Counted from the stretch's first letter, positions 1 to 8,832 are shown. The stretch: 22,220 nucleotides of DNA from DASXRU01 sp036506395 (GCA_036506395.1 DASXRU010000242.1:1-22220); one strand, 5' to 3'. Notes: a model not told the origin generated them from the letters alone. Translations and numbers: made by a program.

Positions 1-122
1 GTTTGCCGGTATTCACGTCACAAATTTCCCACAAAAGATTGCGGGCAGTCCATCATCAACATCAGGTTAGCAAAGTGACCGGAGCGAAACGCTGTAAGGC
101 GGACAAACGAGGTGTCGCCGCC
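1..122. other. Gene-free left edge of window
   Basis: Downstream flank of the large mosaic protein gene. I see no tRNA, convincing terminator hairpin or coding signal here. An open plus-strand frame crosses it but is the antisense shadow of the large gene. Confidence 0.5.
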
Positions 123-3100
123 TTATTTTTTGACCGCAAAGCGACGCGTCTCGCTTTCGACGGTTCCCCCTTTTCCGTCCTCCACAATGACTTTCCAGAA
201 GTACGCCTTGCCCGGTTGCAGTTGGACGGTTCTGGACGCGTTGCTTCCACGGCAATAGTAGAGGACGAGGAGAAGCGCAATCACAATCACAAGTGCAAGC
301 AGGGCCAGCAGCAGGCGGCCCTTCTTTGCTCTGATGAAAAGTACGATCACGATCAGCAAGCAAATGACCAGAATTATCACCAGCAAGGCGCAATTGCTCA
401 GTCCGCCCAACATCCCCATCTGCGTTGGCATGTCGACGCATTGGCTGAAATTATGTTTCTGGCCTTGAGGCCAAACGCAATGCATGTAGTTCAGCCGGTT
501 ACCTTCTGCATCAGCGGCCTTATTCCAACTAAAGGTGACTTTTCCATCAACCCCGATCTTGTCATCCTCTGGGAAAAGGAGCGTGGGCGCGGTCGGTATT
601 TTGTTGAGCTGAATCTTTTCTGCCTGCAAGTAGTTGTCGGCAAAGCCGGCCTCACCCGTCGCCATCACGTCCAGTTCGCAATCACCCCGCCGGCGGGGAT
701 CAACGACGGCAGCACAACGTTGCTTGGCCACATCGGGCGGCAGCTGTTTTATCGCAGGCCTCACTGGTGGACCAACTGCACCCCGGGGTAATTGACAAGT
801 CGGCTGCAGCTCCTGCTGCACTTCGGCGGGCCAGGGTTTCACAGTAAACGTGCTTGTTGAAAAGCCGGGTGCATACTCGAAAAGACTGGAGCTGTCGCTC
901 ACGCGCCAGGCATCCGCGAATTTCTCATAGAGATCCACATATCGCTGATGCAAGTCGGGCCGAGAGCCCAGAAAGGTCCCATCGGGTAACGCTGGAAGCC
1001 AGTTGCCAGGAGCGATGGCGCCCATGACGCCCTCACTCGCTCGGGCATGACGCACATCGATGGTCAGATACCACACCTGGTAATCACTCCAGAAAGTGGG
1101 TGTAACCACGATGTCAGTGCCGCCCGGGTATTCGATTTGAATACCGCCCGGTGCTGTGGTCGGCAGAATTCGCCCGCCGGAGGCGAGTGTTAATCCGCGA
1201 TCGCCGAGTTTTTCCACTGATTTGCCATCGACCCGCAGTTGCAAATTACCTGTCTTATCACCCGGATTGGGTTGGTACGTGATTCGGTGTGGGCCGAGGC
1301 GAAAGGCGGCAGCCGTGTTTATGCTCACGCAGGAAGAGAGCCCGGTATGCTCGTTCGGAGCCAGTGGTGCTACTGTTTCAACCGGAGTTTGACGGGCCTG
1401 GATTTCCAGGCCCTCCCCACGCAGCAATACGAACTCGCCCGCACTCTGAAAGTCGTAATGGGTTCCGTCAATTGTTGTGAGGTGCGGATCTCCCCAGGAG
1501 TTTACGCTGCCACCCTCAATCCACCGCCCAATCGTTTCGATATCGGCCTGGTTAAGCTTGGGTCCTCCACAAGGCATCATGCCAAACGGACCTATGCCAT
1601 CGGATGTACAGTCCTCGTTGTTACGGATGATGAGTTGGTAGATGCGACTGTCTGTCCGAGTCGTTGTCATAAGGGAATAATTAGCGGCATCGTCGTGCGG
1701 CCGGTCCAGGCGATTCCCGGCTGCCGGATCCTCATTTTCTGAAAGATCCAAATAGGTGGCGTCGAAGAATCTGTTAAATGGCGGATAGGCCAAACCGCCA
1801 TGACACTCGATGCAACTCTTGTTAAAGATTCGTTGTACGTCGGTATATTTGGGCATCGCGCCTGGTCCGGTTGCGGGAGGCAATGACAAGAATGCGTCAT
1901 TGACCGCGGTGCGCAGATCCGTGCAGTTAAATGGAGGCGACCCGGTTAACCCCGGAAATCGATCACCGGCGGTGTTCAAGCTGGTTTCGAGTTCGGAGAT
2001 AATAGTGTTGGTGTATCGAAAGCCACTGAATACGTCGGCAAAGGAATACGTACGCGACCGGCCGCGAACTCCCATCGACCACTTATCAACGGACACGCCC
2101 AACGGCTCCAGAAAGTAGCGATAGAGCGCAACCCGCTCAGTGTTGAAAGAATAGTCTTCGCGATCAACATAAAAGCCGCCGATTTCCGACGTGTCAGCTG
2201 ACCCCGCGTCAATGGGTCTGCGAAATATCTCTTGGCGTATACGCTCCACGGAAGTGGTCGTCCCTTGCGAGGTACTGCCGCCGTACCGCTGAATCAGTCC
2301 AATCTGGTCGTCTGCGGTAAGATCGAGATAGGGATCGAGAGTTCGATCCAGGTTGAATTTTTCATTGTCTGCTTTCCTTCGTGGCATTGTTTGTGATCGC
2401 GCTCGGGTGTCAGCAAAGATCTGATTTATTCCCTCAGTTGGTCCCAGGCCGTGCCGTGCCGTGAAAAATCCAACGCCCGCGGCAAGTGGCGGGGTGACGT
2501 TGTTAGCTGCTACATCCCGAGTGTAACAACCCCTCGCGATCGCGAGTGCGATCGGACGAGCATCGAGAGGAACGCCGCCAGTGGCGAAGCGATGACTCGC
2601 CAGCTCGTTTCCTATTCGCTGCTGGTTGAGGTTGCCGTCTGCTCCACCAAGAAGATCGAAAAATTGTACTGCCCGGCCTTCTTCCGACCCGGGAGTGCCT
2701 GAATGGTGCAAGGTGACGTGTGGCCCACCCCGTATTACGTTTGACCCGCTTCCGGAGCCCGGAACATGGTTAAAGGAATAATTTGGCGTCACTGACGGAT
2801 CGGGAGTAGCCGCCGGGGAAGGCGAGGGTTCGATCAAAACGGGAGGCGCGCTGTCGAACGGGAAATTGATATGGCCATCGTTTGGTCCGCCAATCGTGCG
2901 AGTGATGACATCTTCTGACGGAACCCCGGGAGGTTGAGGCTCTAACTGTTCGAGGATCGCCCGAACGAATGGATCCGCCTCCCAGGTCCAGGGATTGAGG
3001 AGCGCGCGGAACGCAGCGGCCTCCACCGAGCCTTGATAGATACGATCTCGATTAAACGGCATCGCACCACCCCAACTGTCGTAGGTATCCCAGTTTGGCT

Positions 3101-4037
3101 TGTTCTTACTTTTTACACTGCCGGCGGGAAAACCGTCCGTGCCGGGAAAGCTACCGCGAACGGGAGGGACCACAGTGCGGTCGGCGAGATTGGGAACATT
3201 TCGTGTCGAATGACACTTGGGACACTTGGCATCGTCGATCGAGATGCTCCTGTCCCTTGCAGGAACCGTTACAATTGTAGTGCCGTCAGAAAGCGTTGCC
3301 CTCACTTCATCGATATGCGCCAAAATAATTTCATGGAACCGGAAGTTTTTTTCCACCGGGTCCCATTGCATGTATTCAATTGCCTTTGGACTCGAGCCTG
3401 GATAGGAACTATGGAGTGTCATTCCGACGGTAAACACTGCCTTGGCATCCTCACTGGAAAGAAGAATTCGCGGCGAGAGGGCCGTGCCCGTCTGGAGACT
3501 TTCTGAGCGCGACATCAAGATCCAGCTCTGCTTGAAAGGGGCCGGTAGGGCGGCGACAAATTTAGCTGCTGAGTCTACACTGGGATTATCATTGAGATAT
3601 TTCCTGATCCCAGCCAGGCCGGTTGGTCCCGCAGGGGTGAAGTCAGTTATTGTCGGAATAGGAGTGCTCGGATTAAATTTCGCCCTCACCGAGCGAGCGG
3701 AGCTCATCGTCACTCTACAGGGCGGAGTTGAACAATCTCCCTCCCACCCTGCAAACGTTGATGACCCATCGGGCGTCGCGGTGAGTTCCACCATATCAGA
3801 ACTCGAGTAATTCGCACGGCAACCGCCTCCCCCTCCGCAATTAATTCCTGGATGACCAGCATCGGAGGTGACAGTTCCTCCACCCAATCCCGTTCTCAAC
3901 ACCCTTAGTTCTGGATCGTCAGCGGGCTGGGCGAACGGTCTCCTCGCAACCACGAAAACTGCGATGACGGCCAGAAGAATGCATACCGACTGTTTCCATG
4001 TGGATAGAACAAAGCGAGTTAACTTTGTGGTTCTCAT
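123..4037 (-). CDS. Exported mosaic protein: InlB-like repeat, two CxxCH haem sites, VWD domain, Fn3-like domain with membrane hairpin
   Basis: 1304 residues, ATG with AGGAG 8 nt upstream. A hydrophobic N-terminal segment (about 15-36) looks like a signal peptide or anchor. Residues about 44-122 match the divergent InlB B-repeat pattern: a Gly-rich, Cys-containing stretch, then FAGWEGDC and a V-x-A-K-F end. CPKCH (272-276) and CIECH (742-746) are c-type haem motifs. The second is followed by a MMPCGGPKL...IGRWIEGG stretch, typical of cytochrome c domains where a Met supplies the distal ligand. WGDPHLTTIDG (848 onward) opens a von Willebrand factor D-type domain. The last ~130 residues look like a fibronectin III-like domain (FSWNKAADAEGNRLNY ... 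PGKAYFWKVIVEDGKGG). Two strongly hydrophobic helices joined by RAKKGR (about 1211-1259) split it. Expected location is the periplasm or outer face, membrane-anchored. Substrate and redox partner are unknown. No neighbour on either side looks co-transcribed. Confidence 0.85.
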   Translation of the reverse strand: MRTTKLTRFVLSTWKQSVCILLAVIAVFVVARRPFAQPADDPELRVLRTGLGGGTVTSDAGHPGINCGGGGGCRANYSSSDMVELTATPDGSSTFAGWEGDCSTPPCRVTMSSARSVRAKFNPSTPIPTITDFTPAGPTGLAGIRKYLNDNPSVDSAAKFVAALPAPFKQSWILMSRSESLQTGTALSPRILLSSEDAKAVFTVGMTLHSSYPGSSPKAIEYMQWDPVEKNFRFHEIILAHIDEVRATLSDGTTIVTVPARDRSISIDDAKCPKCHSTRNVPNLADRTVVPPVRGSFPGTDGFPAGSVKSKNKPNWDTYDSWGGAMPFNRDRIYQGSVEAAAFRALLNPWTWEADPFVRAILEQLEPQPPGVPSEDVITRTIGGPNDGHINFPFDSAPPVLIEPSPSPAATPDPSVTPNYSFNHVPGSGSGSNVIRGGPHVTLHHSGTPGSEEGRAVQFFDLLGGADGNLNQQRIGNELASHRFATGGVPLDARPIALAIARGCYTRDVAANNVTPPLAAGVGFFTARHGLGPTEGINQIFADTRARSQTMPRRKADNEKFNLDRTLDPYLDLTADDQIGLIQRYGGSTSQGTTTSVERIRQEIFRRPIDAGSADTSEIGGFYVDREDYSFNTERVALYRYFLEPLGVSVDKWSMGVRGRSRTYSFADVFSGFRYTNTIISELETSLNTAGDRFPGLTGSPPFNCTDLRTAVNDAFLSLPPATGPGAMPKYTDVQRIFNKSCIECHGGLAYPPFNRFFDATYLDLSENEDPAAGNRLDRPHDDAANYSLMTTTRTDSRIYQLIIRNNEDCTSDGIGPFGMMPCGGPKLNQADIETIGRWIEGGSVNSWGDPHLTTIDGTHYDFQSAGEFVLLRGEGLEIQARQTPVETVAPLAPNEHTGLSSCVSINTAAAFRLGPHRITYQPNPGDKTGNLQLRVDGKSVEKLGDRGLTLASGGRILPTTAPGGIQIEYPGGTDIVVTPTFWSDYQVWYLTIDVRHARASEGVMGAIAPGNWLPALPDGTFLGSRPDLHQRYVDLYEKFADAWRVSDSSSLFEYAPGFSTSTFTVKPWPAEVQQELQPTCQLPRGAVGPPVRPAIKQLPPDVAKQRCAAVVDPRRRGDCELDVMATGEAGFADNYLQAEKIQLNKIPTAPTLLFPEDDKIGVDGKVTFSWNKAADAEGNRLNYMHCVWPQGQKHNFSQCVDMPTQMGMLGGLSNCALLVIILVICLLIVIVLFIRAKKGRLLLALLALVIVIALLLVLYYCRGSNASRTVQLQPGKAYFWKVIVEDGKGGTVESETRRFAVKK

Positions 4038-4580
4038 AAGACCGTCTCCTGTCGTTAGCTGGACTGCTAATGTGGGTGCTTGAGATTGGTGTGGAAAAGG
4101 CGTGGTAAGTTTGGGATGTCGCAGCTTGCAACGATTCCTTCACCCTTCGATATGCCACTTCACTTCGCCCTATTGCTCGCGCAATGAATCGTGCTTCCTT
4201 CGGAGACGCAATGATTCCCTGCGGGAATGAATCCCTGGTCCTTCTGGTAGTCGGCGATCCGTCCTCCGAAAAACTCATGAGCCTTGGTTTTGGCGAATTG
4301 CGATAGATTGCCACAGCTACGACTGAGGCAGATGAGGGAGGAGAGCTGGAGATCATGAGGCCTCTTTCCCTGCGGAAGTGACGCAGGATCAATCCGGTAA
4401 AGCTTGCCTACTGAAGAACCAGCGAGGTGGTTGAGCGACGATTAAGTATGAATGCCTAAGTGTTGAGGAACGACTCGCGAAAGATGCGCAATTGTTAGCA
4501 CCAGTGTGTGAGAACTGTCAATAGCGATGATCCGTCAACGAAATGCGTCCGGCAATTTTGCCGGCCGCATTGCGATCAAG
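4038..4580. other. 543-bp gene-free stretch upstream of the mosaic protein gene
   Basis: This stretch separates the mosaic protein gene from tRNA-Lys. A minus-strand open frame of 157 codons overlaps it and the 5' end of the mosaic gene. It is rich in Ser and Arg, has no recognisable domain and is probably not a gene. A small perfect hairpin (ATTCCC, loop TGC, GGGAAT) lies at 4214-4228. The promoter of the mosaic gene should lie here, but I could not identify clear -35 and -10 boxes. Confidence 0.5.
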
Positions 4581-4656
<76 letters not shown>

Positions 4657-4989
4657 ACGCGCAAAAGCCTACAATGTCCAATCTTCAATGTCCAACTTCG
4701 AAGATTACCGGCCACAGATTTACACCGGATGAACGCGGATAACACGGAGAAGATCACCGGCCGCAGATTTACACGAATGAACGCGAATAAATGAAGAGGA
4801 TGTCATAGGGAGCTAACTACAAAGACTATAAGACGCAAAGGGTAAAAGGAGGGAACTCAGGCCAGGTAGATGAGCTTAGTCGTCTAATTATTTGGCTGAG
4901 CTCAGTGTCTTCGTGTCTTTGTGGTTAGTATTCTTATCCGTGTTCATCTGCGTTCATCTGTGGCCCAATTCTTATCTGTGGCCCAATTC
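4657..4989. repeat. Complex direct and inverted repeat region between tRNA-Lys and purA
   Basis: No gene fits this 333-bp stretch. It is built from several layers. A heptamer tract lies at 4673-4700 (AATGTCC/AATCTTC/AATGTCC/AACTTCG). Two direct copies of a ~48-bp unit follow, at 4703-4751 and 4752-4798; both carry ACCGGCC(A/G)CAGATTTACAC and a GAACGCG(G/A)AT core. An inner inverted pair has a period of about 8 nt: CTACAAAGAC-type near 4814-4840, with its reverse complement GTCTTTGTGGTTAG near 4904-4928. An outer inverted counterpart (TTATCCGTGTTCATCTGCG) begins near 4934. The right end is an 18-nt tandem duplication, 4956-4973 and 4974-4991, with one mismatch. It reaches into the purA stop codon. 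This looks like a dispersed intergenic repeat of the REP or hairpin class; its function is unknown. Confidence 0.8.
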
Positions 4990-6309
4990 CTATTCTGCCA
5001 GCCAGCGTCCCAGCGCAGAATCCTTCACGATGATTGTTTGCGTGCGCTCCGGGCCGGTGGAGACCAATCCGATCTGCACGCCAATCTGTTCGGAAAGAAA
5101 GCCAACATAATGGCGGGCGTTCGCGGGAAGGGAAGTCATCTCAGTTGTGCCCACGGTCGAGCTCTTCCAGCCAGGAAGCGTGGCATAGACCGGTTCAACT
5201 CGTCGCAGGTCCTGAGACACAGCAGGAAGTGATTCGCAGATCCGGCCATCCAATTCGTAACCCGTGCACACCTTGATTTCATCAAGCGCGTCGAGAACGT
5301 CGAGCTTCGTCAAGGCCACCGAGCTGAAGCCGTTGATCTCCGCCGCGTAGCGGGTGGCAAACGCATCGAACCAACCACAGCGCCGCGGCCGTCCGGTTGA
5401 GGCGCCGTATTCGCGTCCACGCTCGCGGATTACCTGGCCAATCTCAGCTTCGCCTTCGATCATTTCGGTAGGAAACGGGCCTTCGCCCACGCGCGTGGTA
5501 TAGGTGCGCACGATGCCGAGCACTCCGGTGATGCGATGCGGCGCCAGCCCCGTGCCAATGGCGGCGCCGGCGGCAATCGTGCTGGAGGAAGTAACAAACG
5601 GATAGGTACCGTGGTCGACATCAAGCAGGGTGGCTTGCGCGCCTTCGAGCAGGATTGATTGTCCTTCCATCGCGGCCTTATTCAGGAAATGCGATGTGTC
5701 GGCGATGAACGGAGCCAGCCGCTCAACCACAGTCGATGTGTCATTGAAAACCTGATCCACATCCAAACCCTGGCCGCCATACGCCACAATGATCCGGTTC
5801 GCATCTTCAAGGTTCCGCTCAATCCGCGAGCGCAACACCTCAGGCACCAGCGCATCGGCGAATCGTATTCCCCGGCGGCCGGCTTTGTCTTCATAAGCCG
5901 GACCAATGCCCCGTAACGTTGTGCCCACCCGCTCGTTGCCGAGCCGCTCTTCGCTGGTGTGGTCGAGGGCGCGGTGATACGGCAGAATCAAATGAGCGCG
6001 CGAGCTAATCTTTACTCGTTCGGGCGTGACCTCCAGTCCCTGGGCACTGAAACGATCGGCCTCTTCAAAAAATGCGTTCGGATCAATGACCATCCCGTTA
6101 CCCAGGACGCAGATCTTGCCCGGATGGATTATGCCGGAGGGGATCAGGTGGAGAACGAAAGAGCGATCGCCGACATAGACTGAGTGGCCGGCGTTATGGC
6201 CGCCCTGATAGCGGGCCACAATGTCGAAACGCTCGGCGAGCAGATCGACGATCTTGCCTTTGCCTTCATCGCCCCACTGGGCGCCTATGACAACTATGAT
6301 TTTGGACAT
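4990..6309 (-). CDS. purA: Adenylosuccinate synthetase
   Basis: 439 residues, the normal family length of about 430. It catalyses GTP-dependent condensation of IMP with aspartate to adenylosuccinate, the first committed step to AMP, in the cytoplasm. The N-terminal nucleotide loop QWGDEGKGK (11-19) carries the catalytic Asp14, and YQGGHNAGH supplies the second catalytic residue, His42. GTTLRGIGPAYEDKAGRRG is the characteristic IMP-binding segment, and LTKLDVLD near the C-terminus is the guanine-recognition motif. The ATG start gives the canonical MSKIIVVIGAQWG opening, although no good Shine-Dalgarno sequence precedes it. It lies downstream of the cysteine-cluster gene, with a heptamer inverted repeat between them. 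Confidence 0.98.
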   Translation of the reverse strand: MSKIIVVIGAQWGDEGKGKIVDLLAERFDIVARYQGGHNAGHSVYVGDRSFVLHLIPSGIIHPGKICVLGNGMVIDPNAFFEEADRFSAQGLEVTPERVKISSRAHLILPYHRALDHTSEERLGNERVGTTLRGIGPAYEDKAGRRGIRFADALVPEVLRSRIERNLEDANRIIVAYGGQGLDVDQVFNDTSTVVERLAPFIADTSHFLNKAAMEGQSILLEGAQATLLDVDHGTYPFVTSSSTIAAGAAIGTGLAPHRITGVLGIVRTYTTRVGEGPFPTEMIEGEAEIGQVIRERGREYGASTGRPRRCGWFDAFATRYAAEINGFSSVALTKLDVLDALDEIKVCTGYELDGRICESLPAVSQDLRRVEPVYATLPGWKSSTVGTTEMTSLPANARHYVGFLSEQIGVQIGLVSTGPERTQTIIVKDSALGRWLAE

Positions 6310-6313
6310 GACT

Positions 6314-6398
6314 CAATGCCGATTGCCGATTGCCAATTTCCGATTTGTTCGTGTTCTCCCGAAGAGAAATGGGCAATCGGCAATTGGCAATCGAAAAT
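6314..6398. repeat. Heptamer-period inverted repeat (GATTGCC type)
   Basis: The left arm is a run of 7-nt units (CAATGCC, GATTGCC, GATTGCC, AATTTCC, GATTTGT; 6314-6348). The right arm is the reverse-complement series (GGGCAAT, CGGCAAT, TGGCAAT, CGAAAAT; 6371-6398). The arms pair over about 27 nt with four mismatches around a ~20-nt loop. The element fills the gap between the cysteine-cluster gene and purA, both minus. It could form an RNA hairpin there, but no U-tract follows, so it is not a classical intrinsic terminator. Confidence 0.85.
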
Positions 6399-6400
6399 GG

Positions 6401-6805
6401 CTAGCTGGCTTTTCCCAGTCTAATTGGCTTTTCGATGAAGTAATAAGTGCAGGTGCCGCGAACTTCTTCAATGTCGCGTCTTTCGATTGGAAAGAGGCGG
6501 CACAGATTGGGCCGGTTCTCATATATGCCGCAGGTGCTGGTGCCATCGGAATGCTTTTTTAGAAACGGACACTTGAACACCAGCTCGCAACAGGCGCCAC
6601 AGCGATTGCACTCACCACGGCGCAGGGCAAGCGCGGCTATCACGTCGTGCCTGCGAAAACTGAAATTAACCAGACGGCGCAGCTTTCCCTGCGCCTGCCG
6701 GGCGCGAAGCTTTGCGTCCTCGACCGTGCGCGAGCGCAACCTTTGTTTCAGGCGCGCTTCGAACGAACTCTGGCCTATCTTAAGCCCGCGTCGGGAGGTG
6801 CTCAT
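6401..6805 (-). CDS. YkgJ/UPF0153-like cysteine-cluster protein
   Basis: 134 residues. The C-terminal half has a CxxCxxCC motif (ECNRCGACC, Cys66/69/72/73), then Cys79, Cys92, Cys102 and Cys119, with the signature CGIYENRPNLCRLFP. This pattern defines the YkgJ-type zinc- or iron-binding cysteine-cluster family, whose molecular role is poorly known. The first ~60 residues are basic and helical (many Arg, Lys, Gln) and could contact nucleic acid or simply be an extension. There is no signal peptide or membrane segment. The ATG at 6805 lacks an obvious Shine-Dalgarno sequence. It lies 126 bp downstream of trxA on the same strand. I am fairly sure of the family and make no claim on function. Confidence 0.85.
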   Translation of the reverse strand: MSTSRRGLKIGQSSFEARLKQRLRSRTVEDAKLRARQAQGKLRRLVNFSFRRHDVIAALALRRGECNRCGACCELVFKCPFLKKHSDGTSTCGIYENRPNLCRLFPIERRDIEEVRGTCTYYFIEKPIRLGKAS

Positions 6806-6931
6806 TGGGTATGCTGGAAAGTGGCTTGCCTAAAGTCGAAATGCTGAATCGGACGGCGCTCAACGGTTTCTATCCGGAACGGAAATGGCGCGGGCGGCAG
6901 ACAAGGCAACCCGCGCCACTCGTTTTGGCTT

Positions 6932-7276
6932 TTAAGCGGTGGCGGCGCCGGTGACGTGCTTATCTATCATCCGCGCAATCGCTTCTTTGGAAGTTGCGCC
7001 CACAACGCGCTCTTCTTCCTTCCCACCTTTGAACAGGATAAGGGTGGGAATGCCTTTGATACCATACCGCTGTGACACGGACGGGTTGTCATCGACATTC
7101 AATTTGACGACACGGGCGTTGTCGGCATACTTCTCAGCCACGGCCTCAACTGTAGGTGCCAACATGCGACAAGGTGCGCACCACGCTGCCCAAAAATCCA
7201 CCAGTACAGGGCGGTCCGATTGCAGGACGTCCTTCTCAAAACTGCTGTCGCTAACTTCGGTTACATGCTCGCTCAT
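6932..7276 (-). CDS. trxA: Thioredoxin
   Basis: 114 residues, a single thioredoxin fold. The redox site is WCAPC (Cys33/Cys36), preceded by VDFWAA. The conserved cis-proline lies in GIKGIPTLILF (Pro77). The buried Asp of the VDFWA strand is also present. It is a cytoplasmic disulfide reductase that receives electrons from thioredoxin reductase, which is not in this window. The ATG is preceded by AAGGAG at a 7-nt spacing, one of the best ribosome-binding sites here. WCAPC replaces the WCGPC of E. coli; Ala at that position is common in environmental thioredoxins and should still be active. Confidence 0.95.
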   Translation of the reverse strand: MSEHVTEVSDSSFEKDVLQSDRPVLVDFWAAWCAPCRMLAPTVEAVAEKYADNARVVKLNVDDNPSVSQRYGIKGIPTLILFKGGKEEERVVGATSKEAIARMIDKHVTGAATA

Positions 7277-7353
7277 CTTTTCTCCTTAGCTTTCCTTGGA
7301 CGCCACGTTCAGTTTCGTCCCTTGCGTCTGACCCTGATCTAAATCGAATCCTT

Positions 7354-7405
7354 GTAGGACAGGCATTCCTGCCTGTCAGATGACAGACAGGAATGTCTGT
7401 CCTAC
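7354..7405. repeat. 52-bp palindrome abutting the glgA stop codon
   Basis: Two ~26-nt arms of the form GTAGGACAGGCATTCCTGCC... and its reverse complement differ at two paired positions plus the centre. Each arm is itself partly palindromic (GACAGG...CCTGTC), so one long hairpin or two side-by-side hairpins could form. Its last base is the first plus-strand base of the glgA stop triplet. It resembles dispersed REP/MITE-like palindromes. It may also stabilise the glgA mRNA 3' end. Confidence 0.85.
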
Positions 7406-8826
7406 TAAAGCCTGGCTGTTTCTTTGTAAAGCTCAATATACTTTTGGGCCGCTGCTGACCACGAATTGTCCACTATCATGCCATTGCGCTGAATCCGCCG
7501 CCAAATCTCCGGTTGACTATAAAAGTAAAGCGCCTCGCGTATTTTTTCAAGCATGGCGGAGGCCGAGTAAGGTCCGAACTTGAAACCGTTACCGGAACCG
7601 GTTGCCGCATCGTAGTGCTCAACGGTGTCGTCGAGTCCCCCGGTGGCCCTCACCACGGGCACCGTGCCGTAGCGCATACTGTACATCTGATTCAGCCCGC
7701 ACGGCTCGTATAGCGACGGCATCAAGAAAATATCCGCGCCGGCCTCGATCTGATGTGCCAGCGGTTCGCCGGCGTAGCCTTTGTAAACGCCTACCTGATG
7801 CGGAGCGTGATCGCGAAAGCTCTGCAGAAAATCTTCGTACTGTCCGGCTCCCAGGGCAATGAAGAACGCGCCCGTGGCCAGAATTGAAGACGCCGCTTCT
7901 TTGATCAAATCATAGCCCTTCTGGGCCACGAGCCGCGAAATGATTGCGATGATGGGCCGCTCCGCTTCCTGCGGCAATCCAAAACGACGCAGCAGGTCGA
8001 GCTTGCATGCTCGCTTGCCGCTCAGGTCGTCAGCATTGAAGTGGGCAGCGATATGCGGGTCGGTTTCGGGGTTCCAAACTTCGTAGTCCACACCATTCGT
8101 GATGCCCGCCAACCGGTCATGCCGCGCGCGCAGAACCCAGTCCAAACCGTAACCATTTTCCGCAGTTTGAATTTCCTGCGCGTAGCGCCTGCTGACGGTT
8201 GAAAGCGCGTCGGCCGCGACCAGGCCCGCCTTCAACGCCGACGCAGCTCCCTTGAACATGAAGGCGTCACGCTCGTTACGCTCGCCGAAACCCAGATGCC
8301 ATAAATCGCCGGGATCGAATGTCCCCTGGTACGCAATATTGTGAATGGAAAAGAGGGTTCGAGTCCGGTCGAAGAACTGATCGAAAGCCCGGCGCGCGCG
8401 CACTTCGACAGCGGCAAAGCCCCCCGGCCAGTCATTACAATGAACGATGTCGGGCGGATCGCCCAGGCGCTCGCAGAGCGCGAGCGCGGCCCGGCAAAAG
8501 AAAGCAAAGCGTTCGTGATCGTCACCATAACCGTAAATCGAAGGCCGGGCGAAATAGGGGGGCGATTCGATCAAGTACGCCGGCGCACCGGCTGCATCGC
8601 TGCGCCACACGCCGACGGTTGGCTTCTGCCGGCGCCATTCAACCTCGAGATTGTCAATGAACTGTTCACGCAACAAGCTGCGATCAACCAGATCGTAAAG
8701 AGGAAGCAGAAGAATCGCTTCCGCGCCCTGCGCGTTCAGCGCCTTCGGCAGCGCGCCCGCCACATCGCCAAGGCCGCCCGCCTTCGCGAACGGAACTGCT
8801 TCAGACGAAAGTAAGGCAACGCGCAT
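7405..8826 (-). CDS. glgA: Glycogen (starch) synthase, GT5 family
   Basis: 473 residues, the usual GlgA length. It transfers glucose from ADP-glucose to the non-reducing end of an alpha-1,4-glucan. The N-terminal KAGGLGDV motif (15-22) binds the ADP-glucose phosphates. HCNDW and the FSIHNIAYQG stretch are typical of the first Rossmann-like domain. The second domain has ISRLVAQKGYDL and the catalytic-region motif PSLYEPCGL (Glu374), then GTVPVVRATGGLDDTV. The start matches the family's MRVALLSSEAVPFAK opening; no strong Shine-Dalgarno is seen. Other glycogen genes (glgB, glgC, glgP) are not adjacent. Confidence 0.97.
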   Translation of the reverse strand: MRVALLSSEAVPFAKAGGLGDVAGALPKALNAQGAEAILLLPLYDLVDRSLLREQFIDNLEVEWRRQKPTVGVWRSDAAGAPAYLIESPPYFARPSIYGYGDDHERFAFFCRAALALCERLGDPPDIVHCNDWPGGFAAVEVRARRAFDQFFDRTRTLFSIHNIAYQGTFDPGDLWHLGFGERNERDAFMFKGAASALKAGLVAADALSTVSRRYAQEIQTAENGYGLDWVLRARHDRLAGITNGVDYEVWNPETDPHIAAHFNADDLSGKRACKLDLLRRFGLPQEAERPIIAIISRLVAQKGYDLIKEAASSILATGAFFIALGAGQYEDFLQSFRDHAPHQVGVYKGYAGEPLAHQIEAGADIFLMPSLYEPCGLNQMYSMRYGTVPVVRATGGLDDTVEHYDAATGSGNGFKFGPYSASAMLEKIREALYFYSQPEIWRRIQRNGMIVDNSWSAAAQKYIELYKETARL

Positions 8827-8832
8827 AGCGTG

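Noticed and set aside
3..791. 262-codon plus-strand open frame at the left edge
   Set aside because: It lies antisense over the C-terminal coding region of the mosaic protein, whose domains are clear in the minus frame; composition is shadow-like (His/Gln-rich, no domain).
3919..4392. 157-codon minus-strand open frame upstream of the mosaic gene
   Set aside because: It overlaps the mosaic gene's signal-peptide coding region in another frame, is low-complexity Ser/Arg-rich and shows no domain.
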